From: Marnyiella aurantia
GTDB lineage: Bacteria > Bacteroidota > Bacteroidia > Flavobacteriales > Weeksellaceae
Length of the DNA stretch: 64,000 bases
Direction: 5' to 3'
NCBI RefSeq assembly: GCF_014041915.1
Contig: NZ_CP059472.1
Location: 682,001 to 746,000, forward strand
The translations under genes and the position numbers were made by a program. The notes beneath the pieces were generated by a model that was given only the letters and a program-made list of their open reading frames with translations, ran no database searches and was not told where the DNA came from. This document shows positions 9,196 through 18,543 of the stretch, one piece after another. Positions within the stretch are counted from its first letter, which is position 1; every line of letters starts with the position of its first letter.

Positions 9196-11826
9196 TTATT
9201 CCCTGTTTTTCAACATGATCCAGCCAGTTTTGTTAATTGGATTCTTGTTTGCAGGATCCTCATACTTAACCTGATACCAATAAGTAGAAGTTGGCAATGT
9301 CTTACTTTGGAATCTTCCTGTCCAGATAGCTGCATCTTTAGTCGCTCTCCAGATTTCTTTTCCGTAACGGTCGTATACTGAAGCTCCGAAGTCTTTGTAG
9401 CGGCTGATTCCGCTAAGATCCAGTACGTCATTCACACCATCTCCGTTTGGCGTAATCACATTTTGTATGTGAAGCGTAAAGAAAGGCAGTTCCCCTACGC
9501 AACTTGTATGTTTCACACGAACCTGAAGGTTAAGGGTAATGTTTGCAGCCACGTTAGTGAATACATTGGAATCCTGCCACGTAAATCCGTTGTCAATAGA
9601 ATATTCAAGCGGTCCGTTACTAGGATTACTGGCCGTAAGGGTAAGTGTATTGGTCTGGAAATCTGCATTGATCACCTGTGGAATCTGTGCCTGCACCACC
9701 TGTGTTGAGAAGGTTGCTGTACATTCTCCATTACCGATAGTTACCGTATAGATCCCCATTTCATCTACTGTTACGGTTTGCGAATTTCCGATAACTATAT
9801 CATCTTCATCCTTCCACTCGTAAGTATATGCCGGGCCTGCACCTGCATCCAGGATGATGCTGTCGCCCACACAAATCTGACCAGCTACAGGCTGCAGTGT
9901 TGTGGTTATAGCAGGAATTACTTCGATAGTTATTGTTGCAGGATTGGTAGACTGACATCCGTTTGCACCAACTGAATAAACCGTATAAGTTGTAGTCTGT
10001 GTGGGAGCCACGGTAATCACATTTAACGGTGAAGCATTGGTGTTCCATACGTAGGTGGCACCCCCCGTGGCAGTAAGCACTACAGGATAGCCTGCGCACA
10101 CTTTCATGTCACTTGCCGATACAGTAACCGTAGGTGGGGTAAAGTTCTCCTGAACCGTTACCGTTCCTGTTGCAGAACATACAACATCTCCTGGCTGGTA
10201 AGCTTTTGTAATGGTCAATGTGTAATTTCCACCTGCAGCCACCACCGGTGTAAGTGTATTGGCGCCGGAGAAAATATATCCACCATTTGTTGCAACCCAA
10301 CTGAATACGGAGCCTGCCGGATAGGTAGAACTGGTCGCAAGCAAGGTTACCTGCGGATTCGTACAGTTAATGGCTGGTGGCGGAGCGATATCCACGGTAA
10401 TCTGTGGAGCCTTCACCAACTGAATTTCAGCTATTTTAGGACAGAATCCTGATTTCACCAAAGCATAAACTGTTACGTTACCAGGACTTGAAAAGGCTCC
10501 CGGATTTGCAATAACGTTCGCATTCTGAGCTTGAGCATCTGCCAGATCCTCATAAAAGGCGTACGTAACTCCAGGCGTACTGCTTATAGCGGTCGTAGTA
10601 AGATTCAGGTTGAAATTTACATTACCCGGTGCATAACACTGGGTAAAGGTAATATTGTTGACCACCGGAGAAGTTCCACCAAGGATAGTCACTGAAGCCT
10701 CGCCAGGACACTGATTTCCGGGAACAAAAACCTGGATCGAATAGACACCCGGTGCAGTTGCCACATATGTAGGATTGGTAGCCCCGGAAATGATATTACC
10801 GTTCAAAGACCACTGATATGTAGCTCCCGGTACCTGTACTGAAGCAGTAAGGGACTGGGGCGTGTTATCACACATTTCCACCTCTGCCGGTAAGGCAACG
10901 CCATTTGGGTTAAGAATCTGAACACCAATATCAAATGAGCCGGCCTCCAGGAATACAGCTGAATCATAGCCACTGTCCCTGGCATCGGCAATTACCATCT
11001 TAATATGGTAGGACTGACCCGGAATAACTGTTGCTGTTGCTTCCAGCGGTATGGTACGGCCGTAATAATTGGTTTGGTTAGGAGGCAGCGAGCCGAAGTA
11101 CTGCGCATTAATCGGTCCGCATGAAAAGCTTGCAGGAACGATATTAGTGGCTGTTACCGGGCCGGCTCCTCCGGGAAGTACTGCAATATTTGTATAGGTT
11201 GCCCCCGGTGTATTTGGTTTCAGAAGTAAAGCAAATGCATCATCATAACCCAGACAGGGGAACCCGCCATCATATTCTTCTGAGGCAAAAATGTAGTTAA
11301 ACTTCATTTGTGTGCTGGCTGGTACGAAATCAAATTCCAGAACTACAGCATTATGAAGTGCTGCTGATGGATTGGTTGCGGCTACCAAGTCCGGATCACT
11401 GTTTGTTCCTGTAACATCGCCAAGTGTGAAAGTTTCGGCAAGATTCCCGGCTTTACGTGCAAATCCTGTTGTCAGTACGATCCCTTCATCAAATGGAAAC
11501 TGCGACGTTCCTTTATTGAAATAGCCCCAAAAACGATTATTATCCGTTACCGGCTGATTCGGCGAAATAGTCACGTTCGAAATATTGGGAGTCCCGCACG
11601 TAGGCGACGCGCCCACTAATACATCTGTTACGAGTTGAGCGGGGGTAAAGTTGGACTCTGGATAAGGGGCCACATTCACATCAATGAAATCCCCGGCTTT
11701 GGCTAATGGATTTATTTCTTTCATTGCCGGTGGCCGCGTTTTCTGACCAAACACTGAGGTAGTGGTCAGCAGGCTCAGCGCAATAAAAGAAATACTAAAG
11801 TAGTTTTTTAATCGATAATTAAGCAT
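9196..11826 (-). CDS. Secreted choice-of-anchor L protein with T9SS type B C-terminus
   Basis: A large exported surface or secreted protein (876 residues from the ATG at 11826; an upstream ATG at 11907 would add 27 residues ahead of the signal peptide and is unlikely). Signal peptide FSISFIALSLLTTTSVFGQ. Residues ~60-300 form a choice-of-anchor L domain (FDEGIVLTTG, FNYIFASEEY, YDDAFALLL, DSAVFLEAGSFD). The middle holds Ig/PKD-like domains with repeats of the type YQWSLNG and YVWNTN. The C-terminus (ITPNGDGVNDVLDLSGI, VYDRYGKEIW) is the gliding-motility type B sorting domain recognised by the type IX secretion system. Substrate or adhesin target is unknown. Confidence 0.9.
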   Translation of the reverse strand: MLNYRLKNYFSISFIALSLLTTTSVFGQKTRPPAMKEINPLAKAGDFIDVNVAPYPESNFTPAQLVTDVLVGASPTCGTPNISNVTISPNQPVTDNNRFWGYFNKGTSQFPFDEGIVLTTGFARKAGNLAETFTLGDVTGTNSDPDLVAATNPSAALHNAVVLEFDFVPASTQMKFNYIFASEEYDGGFPCLGYDDAFALLLKPNTPGATYTNIAVLPGGAGPVTATNIVPASFSCGPINAQYFGSLPPNQTNYYGRTIPLEATATVIPGQSYHIKMVIADARDSGYDSAVFLEAGSFDIGVQILNPNGVALPAEVEMCDNTPQSLTASVQVPGATYQWSLNGNIISGATNPTYVATAPGVYSIQVFVPGNQCPGEASVTILGGTSPVVNNITFTQCYAPGNVNFNLNLTTTAISSTPGVTYAFYEDLADAQAQNANVIANPGAFSSPGNVTVYALVKSGFCPKIAEIQLVKAPQITVDIAPPPAINCTNPQVTLLATSSTYPAGSVFSWVATNGGYIFSGANTLTPVVAAGGNYTLTITKAYQPGDVVCSATGTVTVQENFTPPTVTVSASDMKVCAGYPVVLTATGGATYVWNTNASPLNVITVAPTQTTTYTVYSVGANGCQSTNPATITIEVIPAITTTLQPVAGQICVGDSIILDAGAGPAYTYEWKDEDDIVIGNSQTVTVDEMGIYTVTIGNGECTATFSTQVVQAQIPQVINADFQTNTLTLTASNPSNGPLEYSIDNGFTWQDSNVFTNVAANITLNLQVRVKHTSCVGELPFFTLHIQNVITPNGDGVNDVLDLSGISRYKDFGASVYDRYGKEIWRATKDAAIWTGRFQSKTLPTSTYWYQVKYEDPANKNPINKTGWIMLKNRE

Positions 11827-11842
11827 TTTGACAAGTTTTAAA

Positions 11843-11850
11843 CAAATATA
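11843..11850 (-). promoter_or_regulatory. Possible -7 box of the T9SS substrate gene
   Basis: TATATTTG on the minus strand, about 17 bases before the ATG at 11826. No matching TTG element is seen at the right distance, so support is limited. Confidence 0.4.
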
Positions 11851-11960
11851 GTATATATTTTGATTATCGCCTGTCACAGCACCGTAAATTTTACAAAAAG
11901 CCGGCAATGCAGCTGATATGATACGGACAACATATTTATTATGCCCTGAATAAGGCTGTA

Positions 11961-12500
11961 TTACTCGGTTTTAAGATTCTCAATCTGGTCTTCCAATTCT
12001 TTAATTTTGTCACGCAATGTTTTGATAGCTGTTTTATTTGTGGTTACATGGCTTTTCAGCATCACATTTTTAGCACGTTCAATGGGAGCTTCCTCATCTT
12101 CATCTTCCGCGATATCCTCAATGTCCTCCTGAATATCCTCAATATCATCACTGATCTCCTCGATGTCTTCGGAAATCTCTTCTATATCTTCCTGTATATC
12201 TTCAATATCTTCCTGAATCTCCATAACGTCATCCCTCAGCACTTCAATATGTTCGGAACTGCGGTTCACAGACATCTGGATGAAGATGGCAAGATAAATG
12301 GCTTCCAGTGAAAGTACAGTAGTCAGTACCAGCAGCATCTTATCGAAATCTACCAGATTAAAAATGGGGAGCATAAAAGCGGTAAGAAACAAAAGGGTAT
12401 GAACGATAAGAGATGGTATGGACCCAATCCACCACATCACTGCGTTTGCGATTCCTTCCAATACAGTTATCTTCTCAGCGGCTCGTTCTGTTACTTTCAT
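11961..12500 (-). CDS. DUF1003-like membrane protein with acidic coiled coil
   Basis: About 179 residues. Two membrane helices (near residues 26-45 and 53-73) end in LSLEAIYLAIFIQMSVNR, the DUF1003 hallmark. After it comes a striking acidic helix made of seven-residue repeats (variants of EDIEEIS / EDIEDIQ), then a shorter coil near the C-terminus. The ATG at 12500 is chosen; a GTG at 12527 would overlap the upstream TIGR02757 gene. Function unknown; the cytoplasmic coiled coil suggests oligomerisation. Confidence 0.8.
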   Translation of the reverse strand: MKVTERAAEKITVLEGIANAVMWWIGSIPSLIVHTLLFLTAFMLPIFNLVDFDKMLLVLTTVLSLEAIYLAIFIQMSVNRSSEHIEVLRDDVMEIQEDIEDIQEDIEEISEDIEEISDDIEDIQEDIEDIAEDEDEEAPIERAKNVMLKSHVTTNKTAIKTLRDKIKELEDQIENLKTE

Positions 12501-12516
12501 TGTTAAATTCCTTTTG

Positions 12517-13281
12517 TTAAAATTCACCGTTTACGCCCATCCCGAAAAGTGCAAAATCATAGCGGGCAGGATCGGCACTGTCCATTTTCCTCAACATTAC
12601 ATCCATTTCGGCTACGGTTTTCCAGTCATTCTGCTTACGGGAAATCAGTTTAAGCTGCCTGCCCATATTACCTGTGTGAACATCAAGCGGTATTGATAAA
12701 AACGCGGGTTTCAGGCGTGTCCACAGTCCAAAATCCACCTGCCGGCTGTCCTGCCTGACCATCCAGCGAAGGTACATCATAAGTCTCTTCGCCGAAGAAT
12801 TTTTGTATGTAGAACTGACATGCTTGGCCGAGCGGTGACTGGTTATTCCAAGAAAATCGGTTCTGAAACGTTCCAGGCTGTGGTAAAAGTCAGTCTCGCC
12901 CTCCTGTAGCAGGAACAGGTCTTCCAACGTATCAGTTTGCTGGTAAATCCGCCCCAGGTTCCGGATAAAGTGACTAAGGTCTTCGCCGTTGAAAGTGCGG
13001 TGTATGCTTTTTTCCGTCAGCGGCAGCAGGTCTGCCTCTTTAAAATTCTTAACGAAATCATAGGGAGAACCATCCATAAAATCCAGAATCTTACCTGCCG
13101 ACTTCAGTATAGATTTACGGTTGCCCCAGGAAATGGTAGCGGTTAGAAATCCAGAGATTTCTATATCCTGTTTTAAGGAGAAACGGTGCGGAATCTGAAT
13201 AGGATCGTTTTCAATAAAATCCGGGTGATTATAAAGATCGGCCTTAAGGTCCAGGAAATCCTTCAGTTCAGTAAAATTCAT
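12517..13281 (-). CDS. TIGR02757 family protein
   Basis: 254 residues matching the Bacteroidota/spirochaete family TIGR02757: features such as HRFSLKQDIEISGFLTATIS, WGNRKSI and RLMMYLRWMVRQDSRQVDFG, ending with LALDVHTGN-like and KLISRKQNDWKTVAEMD. The helical arrangement recalls HhH-GPD DNA glycosylases, though this is a structural guess. It stands just upstream of the DUF1003-like gene on the same strand. Confidence 0.85.
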   Translation of the reverse strand: MNFTELKDFLDLKADLYNHPDFIENDPIQIPHRFSLKQDIEISGFLTATISWGNRKSILKSAGKILDFMDGSPYDFVKNFKEADLLPLTEKSIHRTFNGEDLSHFIRNLGRIYQQTDTLEDLFLLQEGETDFYHSLERFRTDFLGITSHRSAKHVSSTYKNSSAKRLMMYLRWMVRQDSRQVDFGLWTRLKPAFLSIPLDVHTGNMGRQLKLISRKQNDWKTVAEMDVMLRKMDSADPARYDFALFGMGVNGEF

Positions 13282-13350
13282 ACTTTGTTTACAGCGGACA
13301 AATAATCACCGCTTATCCTATATACAGATGAACTGCGCAAGTACTTGCTG

Positions 13351-14916
13351 TTAATCTATTGACTTTACTTCGTAAGCACTTTCGTTACCCAAACGGTCCA
13401 CTGCACGGACTGTTACAGCCTGCAGCTTTTTACCTGCCTTATTTAGTGCCAAACTGCGGGACCGGTCTGCCAGGTCAAGAATCTCAGTTTCCCACTGGTC
13501 ACCGTATCGGGTGTACAGTACCCAGCGTTTCACTTTCTGCATATCTTTTGCGGACCACTCGACCAGGGCTGTTGAGCCGCCGTTTGAATATTTAAGCAAC
13601 GGTTTGTCCAGAATAGTTGTTTTAAGCCAGGGTGTACGCGGAACTAATGCCTTATCGTGGTAAGGACCATTTTTCAGAGCATTAACCATCTCTGGATTCT
13701 GCAGCAATCCGGCAACACTGTAATGGATTTCACCATCACTTTCCTTTAAAATATTCCTTGAAGTTTTAATCTGACCTACAATTTCCGCAGATTTATCAGA
13801 CACCCCTTTTATTCCTACAGTATTAAGTCCGGGCCAGAGATGACGCTTACGGAGATTCTCGGAATCCCACCATTTAAGAAGCGAACTGAAACGCTGCGGT
13901 CCCTCTTCCTTCCAGTAAAGCTGTGGCGAAAAATAATCCACCCAACCTTCATTCAGCCAAAGTTTGGCATCAGCAAAAAGCTCATCATATTGGGAGGATC
14001 CGGTAATATCTGCAGGGAAACCCGGCTTCCAAATCCCGAATGGTGATATACCAAACTTCACATGGTTTTTTTCAACCTTAATTTCATCATAAATGCGTTT
14101 GATAAACTTGTTCACATTCCCGCGGCGCCAGTCGGCACGTGAGAGTGTTCCGCCTGAAGCCAGATAGGTATTCCAGGACTTATCATCCGGAAAATCTTTG
14201 CCACCGTTATATTCGCGGTAGGGGTAGAAATAGTCGTCAAAGTGAAGTCCGTCTATGTCATATCGTTTTACAATATCTTTTACCACATTGGAAACATGAT
14301 CCTGTGTTTTGGGATTTGCCGGATCGAACCAATAGGTTCCGTTCCTAAGCTTAACAATTTCTGACGGCATTCTTTTCACCATTGATTCTGCGGTCACTGC
14401 ACCACCTGTAGTATGAAAAGCACGGTAGGGATTAAGCCAGACGTGCAGCTCCATACCTCTTTTATGAGATTCGGTGATCCAGAATTCCAGCGGATCATAA
14501 CCAGGTCCTTTACCGGTCTGTCCCGTAAGGAAGTAGGACCAGGGTTCGTAGGAACTATTGTAAAGCGCATCGGCAGACGGGCGCGCCTGAAAGATAACCG
14601 CATTAAAATTGAGGTCCTGCAAAAGATCCAGCAAGCGGATGGCCTCAGCCTTCTGCTGCTCAGAACTAAGGTTATTTCGTGTAGGCCAGTTGATGTTTGC
14701 TACCGTGGCAATCCACGCACCGCGAAACTCACGCTTAACTTCCGGTAAAACCACCGGCACAGGTACCGGCGCAGTAACTGTTTTTACAGGTGCATTTTTA
14801 ACCGCACCGTTGGATCCAGCCCCTGATGTTGAACTTATATCAGTTTGCTGTGTGGCGCAGGAAACAACAGTTGCGACTGTAAGAAAAAGAGATAGTTTAA
14901 GATGGCGGACGTTCAT
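13351..14916 (-). CDS. Glycoside hydrolase-like (GHL10 / DUF187) lipoprotein
   Basis: 521 residues. The N-terminus (LSLFLTVATVVSCATQQ) is a lipoprotein signal with the acylated Cys at ~20. The main domain begins KREFRGAWIATVANINWPTR and contains FNAVIFQARPSADALY, GMELHVWLNPYRA, DGLHFDDYFYPYR and FGISPFGIWKPG, the TIM-barrel landmarks of GHL10 proteins (relatives of YngK), which are thought to act on peptidoglycan or glycans at the cell surface. A C-terminal Ig-like region follows (~430-521). Enzymatic substrate is unproven for the family. Confidence 0.88.
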   Translation of the reverse strand: MNVRHLKLSLFLTVATVVSCATQQTDISSTSGAGSNGAVKNAPVKTVTAPVPVPVVLPEVKREFRGAWIATVANINWPTRNNLSSEQQKAEAIRLLDLLQDLNFNAVIFQARPSADALYNSSYEPWSYFLTGQTGKGPGYDPLEFWITESHKRGMELHVWLNPYRAFHTTGGAVTAESMVKRMPSEIVKLRNGTYWFDPANPKTQDHVSNVVKDIVKRYDIDGLHFDDYFYPYREYNGGKDFPDDKSWNTYLASGGTLSRADWRRGNVNKFIKRIYDEIKVEKNHVKFGISPFGIWKPGFPADITGSSQYDELFADAKLWLNEGWVDYFSPQLYWKEEGPQRFSSLLKWWDSENLRKRHLWPGLNTVGIKGVSDKSAEIVGQIKTSRNILKESDGEIHYSVAGLLQNPEMVNALKNGPYHDKALVPRTPWLKTTILDKPLLKYSNGGSTALVEWSAKDMQKVKRWVLYTRYGDQWETEILDLADRSRSLALNKAGKKLQAVTVRAVDRLGNESAYEVKSID

Positions 14917-14991
14917 CTGACAAAAATACTATTTAAAAAACGGTTAGTACCTGGCGTGGACATGGTGCAGAAATCTGTAAACAGTACATAC

Positions 14992-15111
14992 TTACTGCAG
15001 CCGTTTATAGAGACGTACGGCAAATTTCACTAAAAAGAACAACAGAAACAGTCCAACGATGAAGAAAGCAGACTGAAAAAGGAATAAATCCCAGCTGAAA
15101 TCAGTATCCAT
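14992..15111 (-). CDS. 39-residue single-pass membrane protein
   Basis: A short frame starting with ATG at 15111 (MDTDFSWDLFLFQ) and ending at 14992. It encodes one hydrophobic helix (residues ~14-29) flanked by an acidic N-terminus and a basic C-terminus (VRLYKRLQ), the positive-inside pattern of a membrane microprotein. It lies between the GHL10 and M23 genes on the same strand. Coding support is the composition and topology only; no family is recognised. Confidence 0.5.
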   Translation of the reverse strand: MDTDFSWDLFLFQSAFFIVGLFLLFFLVKFAVRLYKRLQ

Positions 15112-15193
15112 ATTTATTTTGTTTAAGCTAATATATAAATTTTAAAATATTTGGTCCGTAACCAAAGAGTTATGATTATGATAGTCGGAATAA

Positions 15194-16300
15194 TCATTTG
15201 ATTCCGGAAGCGCTCACAAAACCCTCTGCTCCATTCTCCAACCGGATGTGAAACCATTTTCCGTTGCCTGCCAGAACCTTTGCTTCGGATAATTCGGCGG
15301 TTACAGATAAGATCTCATAATCAGTGTCTGGTCCCGACCGTATATTTGTGCCGGCTTTTACGACAGAGCCTGACGGGCGCGCTACCTCTGTTGCTTTAGG
15401 TGCGGTTCTCTGGCGGATAAAGGGAAAAGGATCTACAGCTCCTCCACTGCCGTAAATACCGAAATGCAAATGGGGCGCCCCACCTTCCGCATTGCCGGTA
15501 CTGCCTACAAGGCCGAGGGTATCGCCCGCTTTTACCTGCCGGCCGTCTGCAGTAATAATGCTGTCCAGATGAGCATAATAATATGAATAGCCAAAAATAC
15601 CGTCGCGCTGCCAGACCTGTTTGCCACCCAGGCCGGAGTTTCCTGTCCTGGTTATATATCCATCGGTTGCGGCCACAACCGGTGTTCCGCGTTTTGCGAA
15701 TATATCTACACCTTCATGACTTCGGGCGCCGCTGTCGCGGTCGGCACCCCAAAAACTCCGGGCATCTTTATTACCCTTCCCGGCCACTGGAAAACCCAGT
15801 GATGGCTGTGTGTAAATACTGACCGTGAAATCACCCTGATGCACGATTTCTGGCTGAATAATTATCCTGTAAACGCCTGTACGTTCTATAACTTTGGTAA
15901 ACTGACCGTTTTTCAGGAGTTCACTTTTCGGAGTTTCGGCCGAAGAATCCGCGCCGTACACATCAATAAAAAACTTAGTCTGGGGATTGTGACTTCTCAG
16001 CGTTATCCTTAAATCATCTCCCTGAGTTAGCGGCAGAGAATATCCATAGGCGTGCAGGTCATTATTAGCTGAAAATGCTGTAAAAGTAAAACCGTCTGAA
16101 ATTTCAAGACTGTTTCCGGCTGCCCGGGTGTATTCTCCTTTCCACTTCGTCATTAAGCTGTCCGGGCCGGAAAACTGCCTTTCGTACTTTGTACGCGCAG
16201 AGGTATCAAAAACTTTACTCATCGATTCTTTCAGACCATCGCAGGAAGTGAAAGTCATCAGAATAATCAACAGAAAAATTGCGGGTTTCAGTCTGTACAT
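15194..16300 (-). CDS. M23 family metallopeptidase lipoprotein with SH3 domain
   Basis: Probable periplasmic or surface peptidoglycan endopeptidase of 368 residues. The lipoprotein signal is FLLIILMTFTSCDG. A β-rich N-terminal domain is followed by the LytM/M23 zinc site: SHEGVDIFAKRGTPVVAATD (His and Asp ligands), later HLHFGIYG (His ligands), then a bacterial SH3 domain at the C-terminus (AGTNIRSGPDTDYEILS). All M23 ligands appear present, so it is likely active. Confidence 0.92.
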   Translation of the reverse strand: MYRLKPAIFLLIILMTFTSCDGLKESMSKVFDTSARTKYERQFSGPDSLMTKWKGEYTRAAGNSLEISDGFTFTAFSANNDLHAYGYSLPLTQGDDLRITLRSHNPQTKFFIDVYGADSSAETPKSELLKNGQFTKVIERTGVYRIIIQPEIVHQGDFTVSIYTQPSLGFPVAGKGNKDARSFWGADRDSGARSHEGVDIFAKRGTPVVAATDGYITRTGNSGLGGKQVWQRDGIFGYSYYYAHLDSIITADGRQVKAGDTLGLVGSTGNAEGGAPHLHFGIYGSGGAVDPFPFIRQRTAPKATEVARPSGSVVKAGTNIRSGPDTDYEILSVTAELSEAKVLAGNGKWFHIRLENGAEGFVSASGIK

Positions 16301-16395
16301 GCTGGCTTTAAAGCAAAAATTCAGCCGCAGAGGGAATGGATTAAGGCGGAGTGAGACGACCCGAGGCTGCCGAACGGTGCGAAGCTGAAGGTTAG

Positions 16396-16839
16396 TTATT
16401 TGCTGATGTTTAATTTTTTGATTGTAAATCCTTTAGGAGCTTTAAGTGAACCATAGTCGTACATATTAATATATATTGATACAGTGTCGTTTGAACCTTT
16501 CCAAGCTAGTCGATAATTATCTAACATCACTTGTCCAAATCCTAATGGGTCATTTTTGCTTTTAATTGGACAGCAACTTCCTGATCTAAAATACACCACT
16601 TCTTCACCGTTTGGACCCGCCAGAGCATTCAAAAATCGACGTTCATTTAATGGACCTGATTGGTTATCAACTCCACCAACTTGAATTGGGTTTTTTTCCG
16701 AATATCCATACGTAGGGTCATCAGAAATTTCAAGTAATTCAAATGTCTGATGATCTATCAAGTTAGTTTTAACTATTTGTTTCGAAGTTGAGCACGAAAA
16801 CAACACTAACAAAGATGTTAAGTAAATGTATCTATTCAT
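16396..16839 (-). CDS. Hypothetical lipoprotein
   Basis: 147 residues with the lipoprotein signal TSLLVLFSCSTSK (Cys16). The rest is a mixed globular domain with no family I recognise; a CCPIKS motif and a closing GFTIKKLNISK stretch are visible. It is more AT-rich than the M23 gene next to it and marks the left margin of the accessory island. A GGTTAGTTATTTGCTG stretch just below its stop resembles the unit borders seen further right, but no matching partner was found. Confidence 0.75.
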   Translation of the reverse strand: MNRYIYLTSLLVLFSCSTSKQIVKTNLIDHQTFELLEISDDPTYGYSEKNPIQVGGVDNQSGPLNERRFLNALAGPNGEEVVYFRSGSCCPIKSKNDPLGFGQVMLDNYRLAWKGSNDTVSIYINMYDYGSLKAPKGFTIKKLNISK

Positions 16840-16919
16840 ATGTTTTTATATTATATGCTTTATCATTGTACAGTCTGTTTAAAATTCTGACTATGTTAAA
16901 TTATGCTATTAATAATCTG

Positions 16920-17105
16920 CCAGGTGTGATTTAATATCTTTGGCGATCAAGACCAAATGTAGTGATTTGCTTCTGTATTCTTTTGGCTGTGACGATTTAT
17001 CTTTTCTAATGCAGAAACAGACGTTACGGAGGTGATTGACGGGTTCAACATAGGCGGCGGAAAGCTCCCAAAGGTGAGCCTGTACGGAGCGAAACGAAAG
17101 CTTTG
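16920..17105. repeat. Diverged repeat, copy 1 of 2
   Basis: This stretch and 21478-21790 share a long imperfect match: an ATCTTTG(G/T)C...TCA(A/G)GACCAAAT block followed by TAGTGATTTG and TTCTGTAT, and later AAAGCT(C/A)CC(A/G)AAGGTGAGCCTGT. Both copies end at GTTATTAGC directly before a gene. I see no gene in it. It probably is an eroded intercassette site. Confidence 0.55.
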
Positions 17106-17131
17106 TTATTAGCAGTTCGGTTTTTATTTAA

Positions 17132-17542
17132 TTATTTTTTCGTTTCCAATATTTCACGCATCACATTTTTGTTTTTTGGCATAAATATGAATTCAGAACC
17201 GAAATTCATTTTCGAGTTTAGTTGAACGTTAATTATTTTTCCGAGTCTACTTTGTTCCTCAATTTTGCGAATTTGTGTAACAGGAATTTCAATAATTTCA
17301 TTTCGGTATTCAACTAAAATTTTTGCGTTTGCTTTATCGAGGAAAACATTTTTCTAAGGGAATAAAAATTTTCTAACCGTATATACAATTCCATTAATTA
17401 CGAATAAAATTATTATTGCAGCAATCCATTTTTTTTCAACGATTGATGAATAAAGGAAAAATAAACCTAAAATTATTATCCAAATTGGAAGAATATATTG
17501 TCTTAAAAATGTAAATTTTGAATGTAATTGTATTTTCTCCAT
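17132..17542 (-). pseudogene. Small membrane/PH-like protein gene with in-frame stop
   Basis: From ATG at 17542 a 62-residue product ends at a TAG (17354-17356) after KFLFP. The same frame stays open for another 73 codons to a TAA at 17132-17134 and keeps sensible protein content (KNVFLDKANAKILVEYRNEI... VTQIRKIEEQSRLGKI... VMREILETKK). The whole reads as two membrane helices followed by a bacterial PH-like β-domain, so the TAG looks like a nonsense mutation. The 62-residue form alone would be only the membrane part. Confidence 0.65.
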
Positions 17543-17585
17543 TTTAGGATGTTTTTTCTTTTGGTTACTATCGCTCGAAACTGAC

Positions 17586-17719
17586 CACTAACGTTTTGCA
17601 GATTTGCGATGGGCGGCCTTTTCAGCACAAATGTTTATTCAGAGCACAAAACTTTCGGCTACCACAAAACTGTCTGCGGAGCACGAAACCTCGCCTATTG
17701 CAAATGTGCTGTTACCAGC
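17586..17719. other. attC-like site 1, type B, no module
   Basis: 134 bases from CCACTAAC to GTTACCAGC. Inner arms GCAGATTTGCGATGGGCG and CGCCTATTGCAAATGTGC pair with four mismatches, giving the two-part palindrome expected of attC. It represents the empty form (AACGTTTTGC) of sites that carry the 173-base module elsewhere. Confidence 0.7.
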
Positions 17720-17751
17720 TGCCTTTCTTTCTGTGTCGTGAAGTCTGCTCA

Positions 17752-18273
17752 TTATTTCTTTGTCGGTTTAGTTGTCGAAACAAGTTTAAGTGAGTTGATA
17801 TAGTCTGTGTCAAACTCAATTGTTCTAATGTCGCTAGTTCTTAATTTCATTTGCCCTTCCCATTTCCCTTTTGGGTTTAAGTCGTCCATTACAAGTTCTT
17901 TTTTGTCAATGGATTTTAGTTGTCCTAAATAACAAGCTGTTTCTGATTTTGTATAAACCTGAAAAACGCCAAAGTTGTCAGTTAAATATTTTAGAATTGT
18001 TTCAAGGTCGGTCAGCGGAATAATGTCTTTGTCCGTTGGTTGAAGTCCTTTTAAATTAATTACTTTTTCTCTCCATTTTTCGTCTGTGTCCCTGCGACAA
18101 CCTTCAATGTTTTTGTGTCTGAAAATAATGTAGCCGTCAATTATGTAGTCGACAGGATTGTATTTCATTAAAGTCCAGTCGTCATTGTAGTCAACAACAT
18201 AACCATAAATGGGTGTTATTCTGTCTGTGAATTTTACAGAAACTAATTGTCCGATATATTTTTTCTTCTTCAC
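17752..18273 (-). CDS. Hypothetical protein, cassette gene
   Basis: 173 residues, soluble, lysine-rich. The N-terminal half starts KKYIGQLVSVKFTDRITPIY and looks like a small β-barrel; the C-terminal half (LETILKYLTDNFGVFQVYT, CYLGQLKSIDKKELVMDDL, EFDTDYINSLKL) recalls a second β-barrel of Sm or SH3 shape. No family name recognised. The unit is bounded by GTTACCAGC (17711) and GCTGGTAAC (18303), an exact match that defines it as one cassette. Confidence 0.75.
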   Translation of the reverse strand: MKKKKYIGQLVSVKFTDRITPIYGYVVDYNDDWTLMKYNPVDYIIDGYIIFRHKNIEGCRRDTDEKWREKVINLKGLQPTDKDIIPLTDLETILKYLTDNFGVFQVYTKSETACYLGQLKSIDKKELVMDDLNPKGKWEGQMKLRTSDIRTIEFDTDYINSLKLVSTTKPTKK

Positions 18274-18302
18274 TAAGTTGTCGTTTGTCGTCCGTTAGGG
18301 TT

Positions 18303-18536
18303 GCTGGTAACGGAGCGCGGATTGGCGAAGTTTCCTCTGAAAGCTTGCTTTCGTGAGGGAATTTTGCTAATCCGCGCTCCGATGTGCAAAAGTTTTAGCG
18401 GAGCGAAGGATCTAACGGGCTTTATCAATTAATTATTATCTTTTTTAATGGAATTGATGATTGTTAATTCATTTGGCTCCGGCGAACCCTTCGATTTCGT
18501 GTCCTTCGGATAAGACGAAGCTTAGTTATTGTATGC
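18303..18536. other. attC-like site 2, with short module
   Basis: Runs from GCTGGTAAC through the 81-base short module (18312-18392), then AAGGATCTAACGGGCTTT and finally AAGCTTAGTTATTGTATGC. The last part is a second site family (type C) also seen at 19858-19925 and 21742-21806. No gene in this stretch. Confidence 0.5.
18312..18392. repeat. Short form of the site module, copy S1
   Basis: 12-base arms GGAGCGCGGATT (18312-18323) and AATCCGCGCTCC (18369-18380) around a second hairpin, then GATGTGCAAAAG. It shares its outer arms and inner hairpin with the 173-base form but lacks the central CCGCAG...CTGCGG part. Confidence 0.75.
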
Positions 18537-18543
18537 AGTTTCT

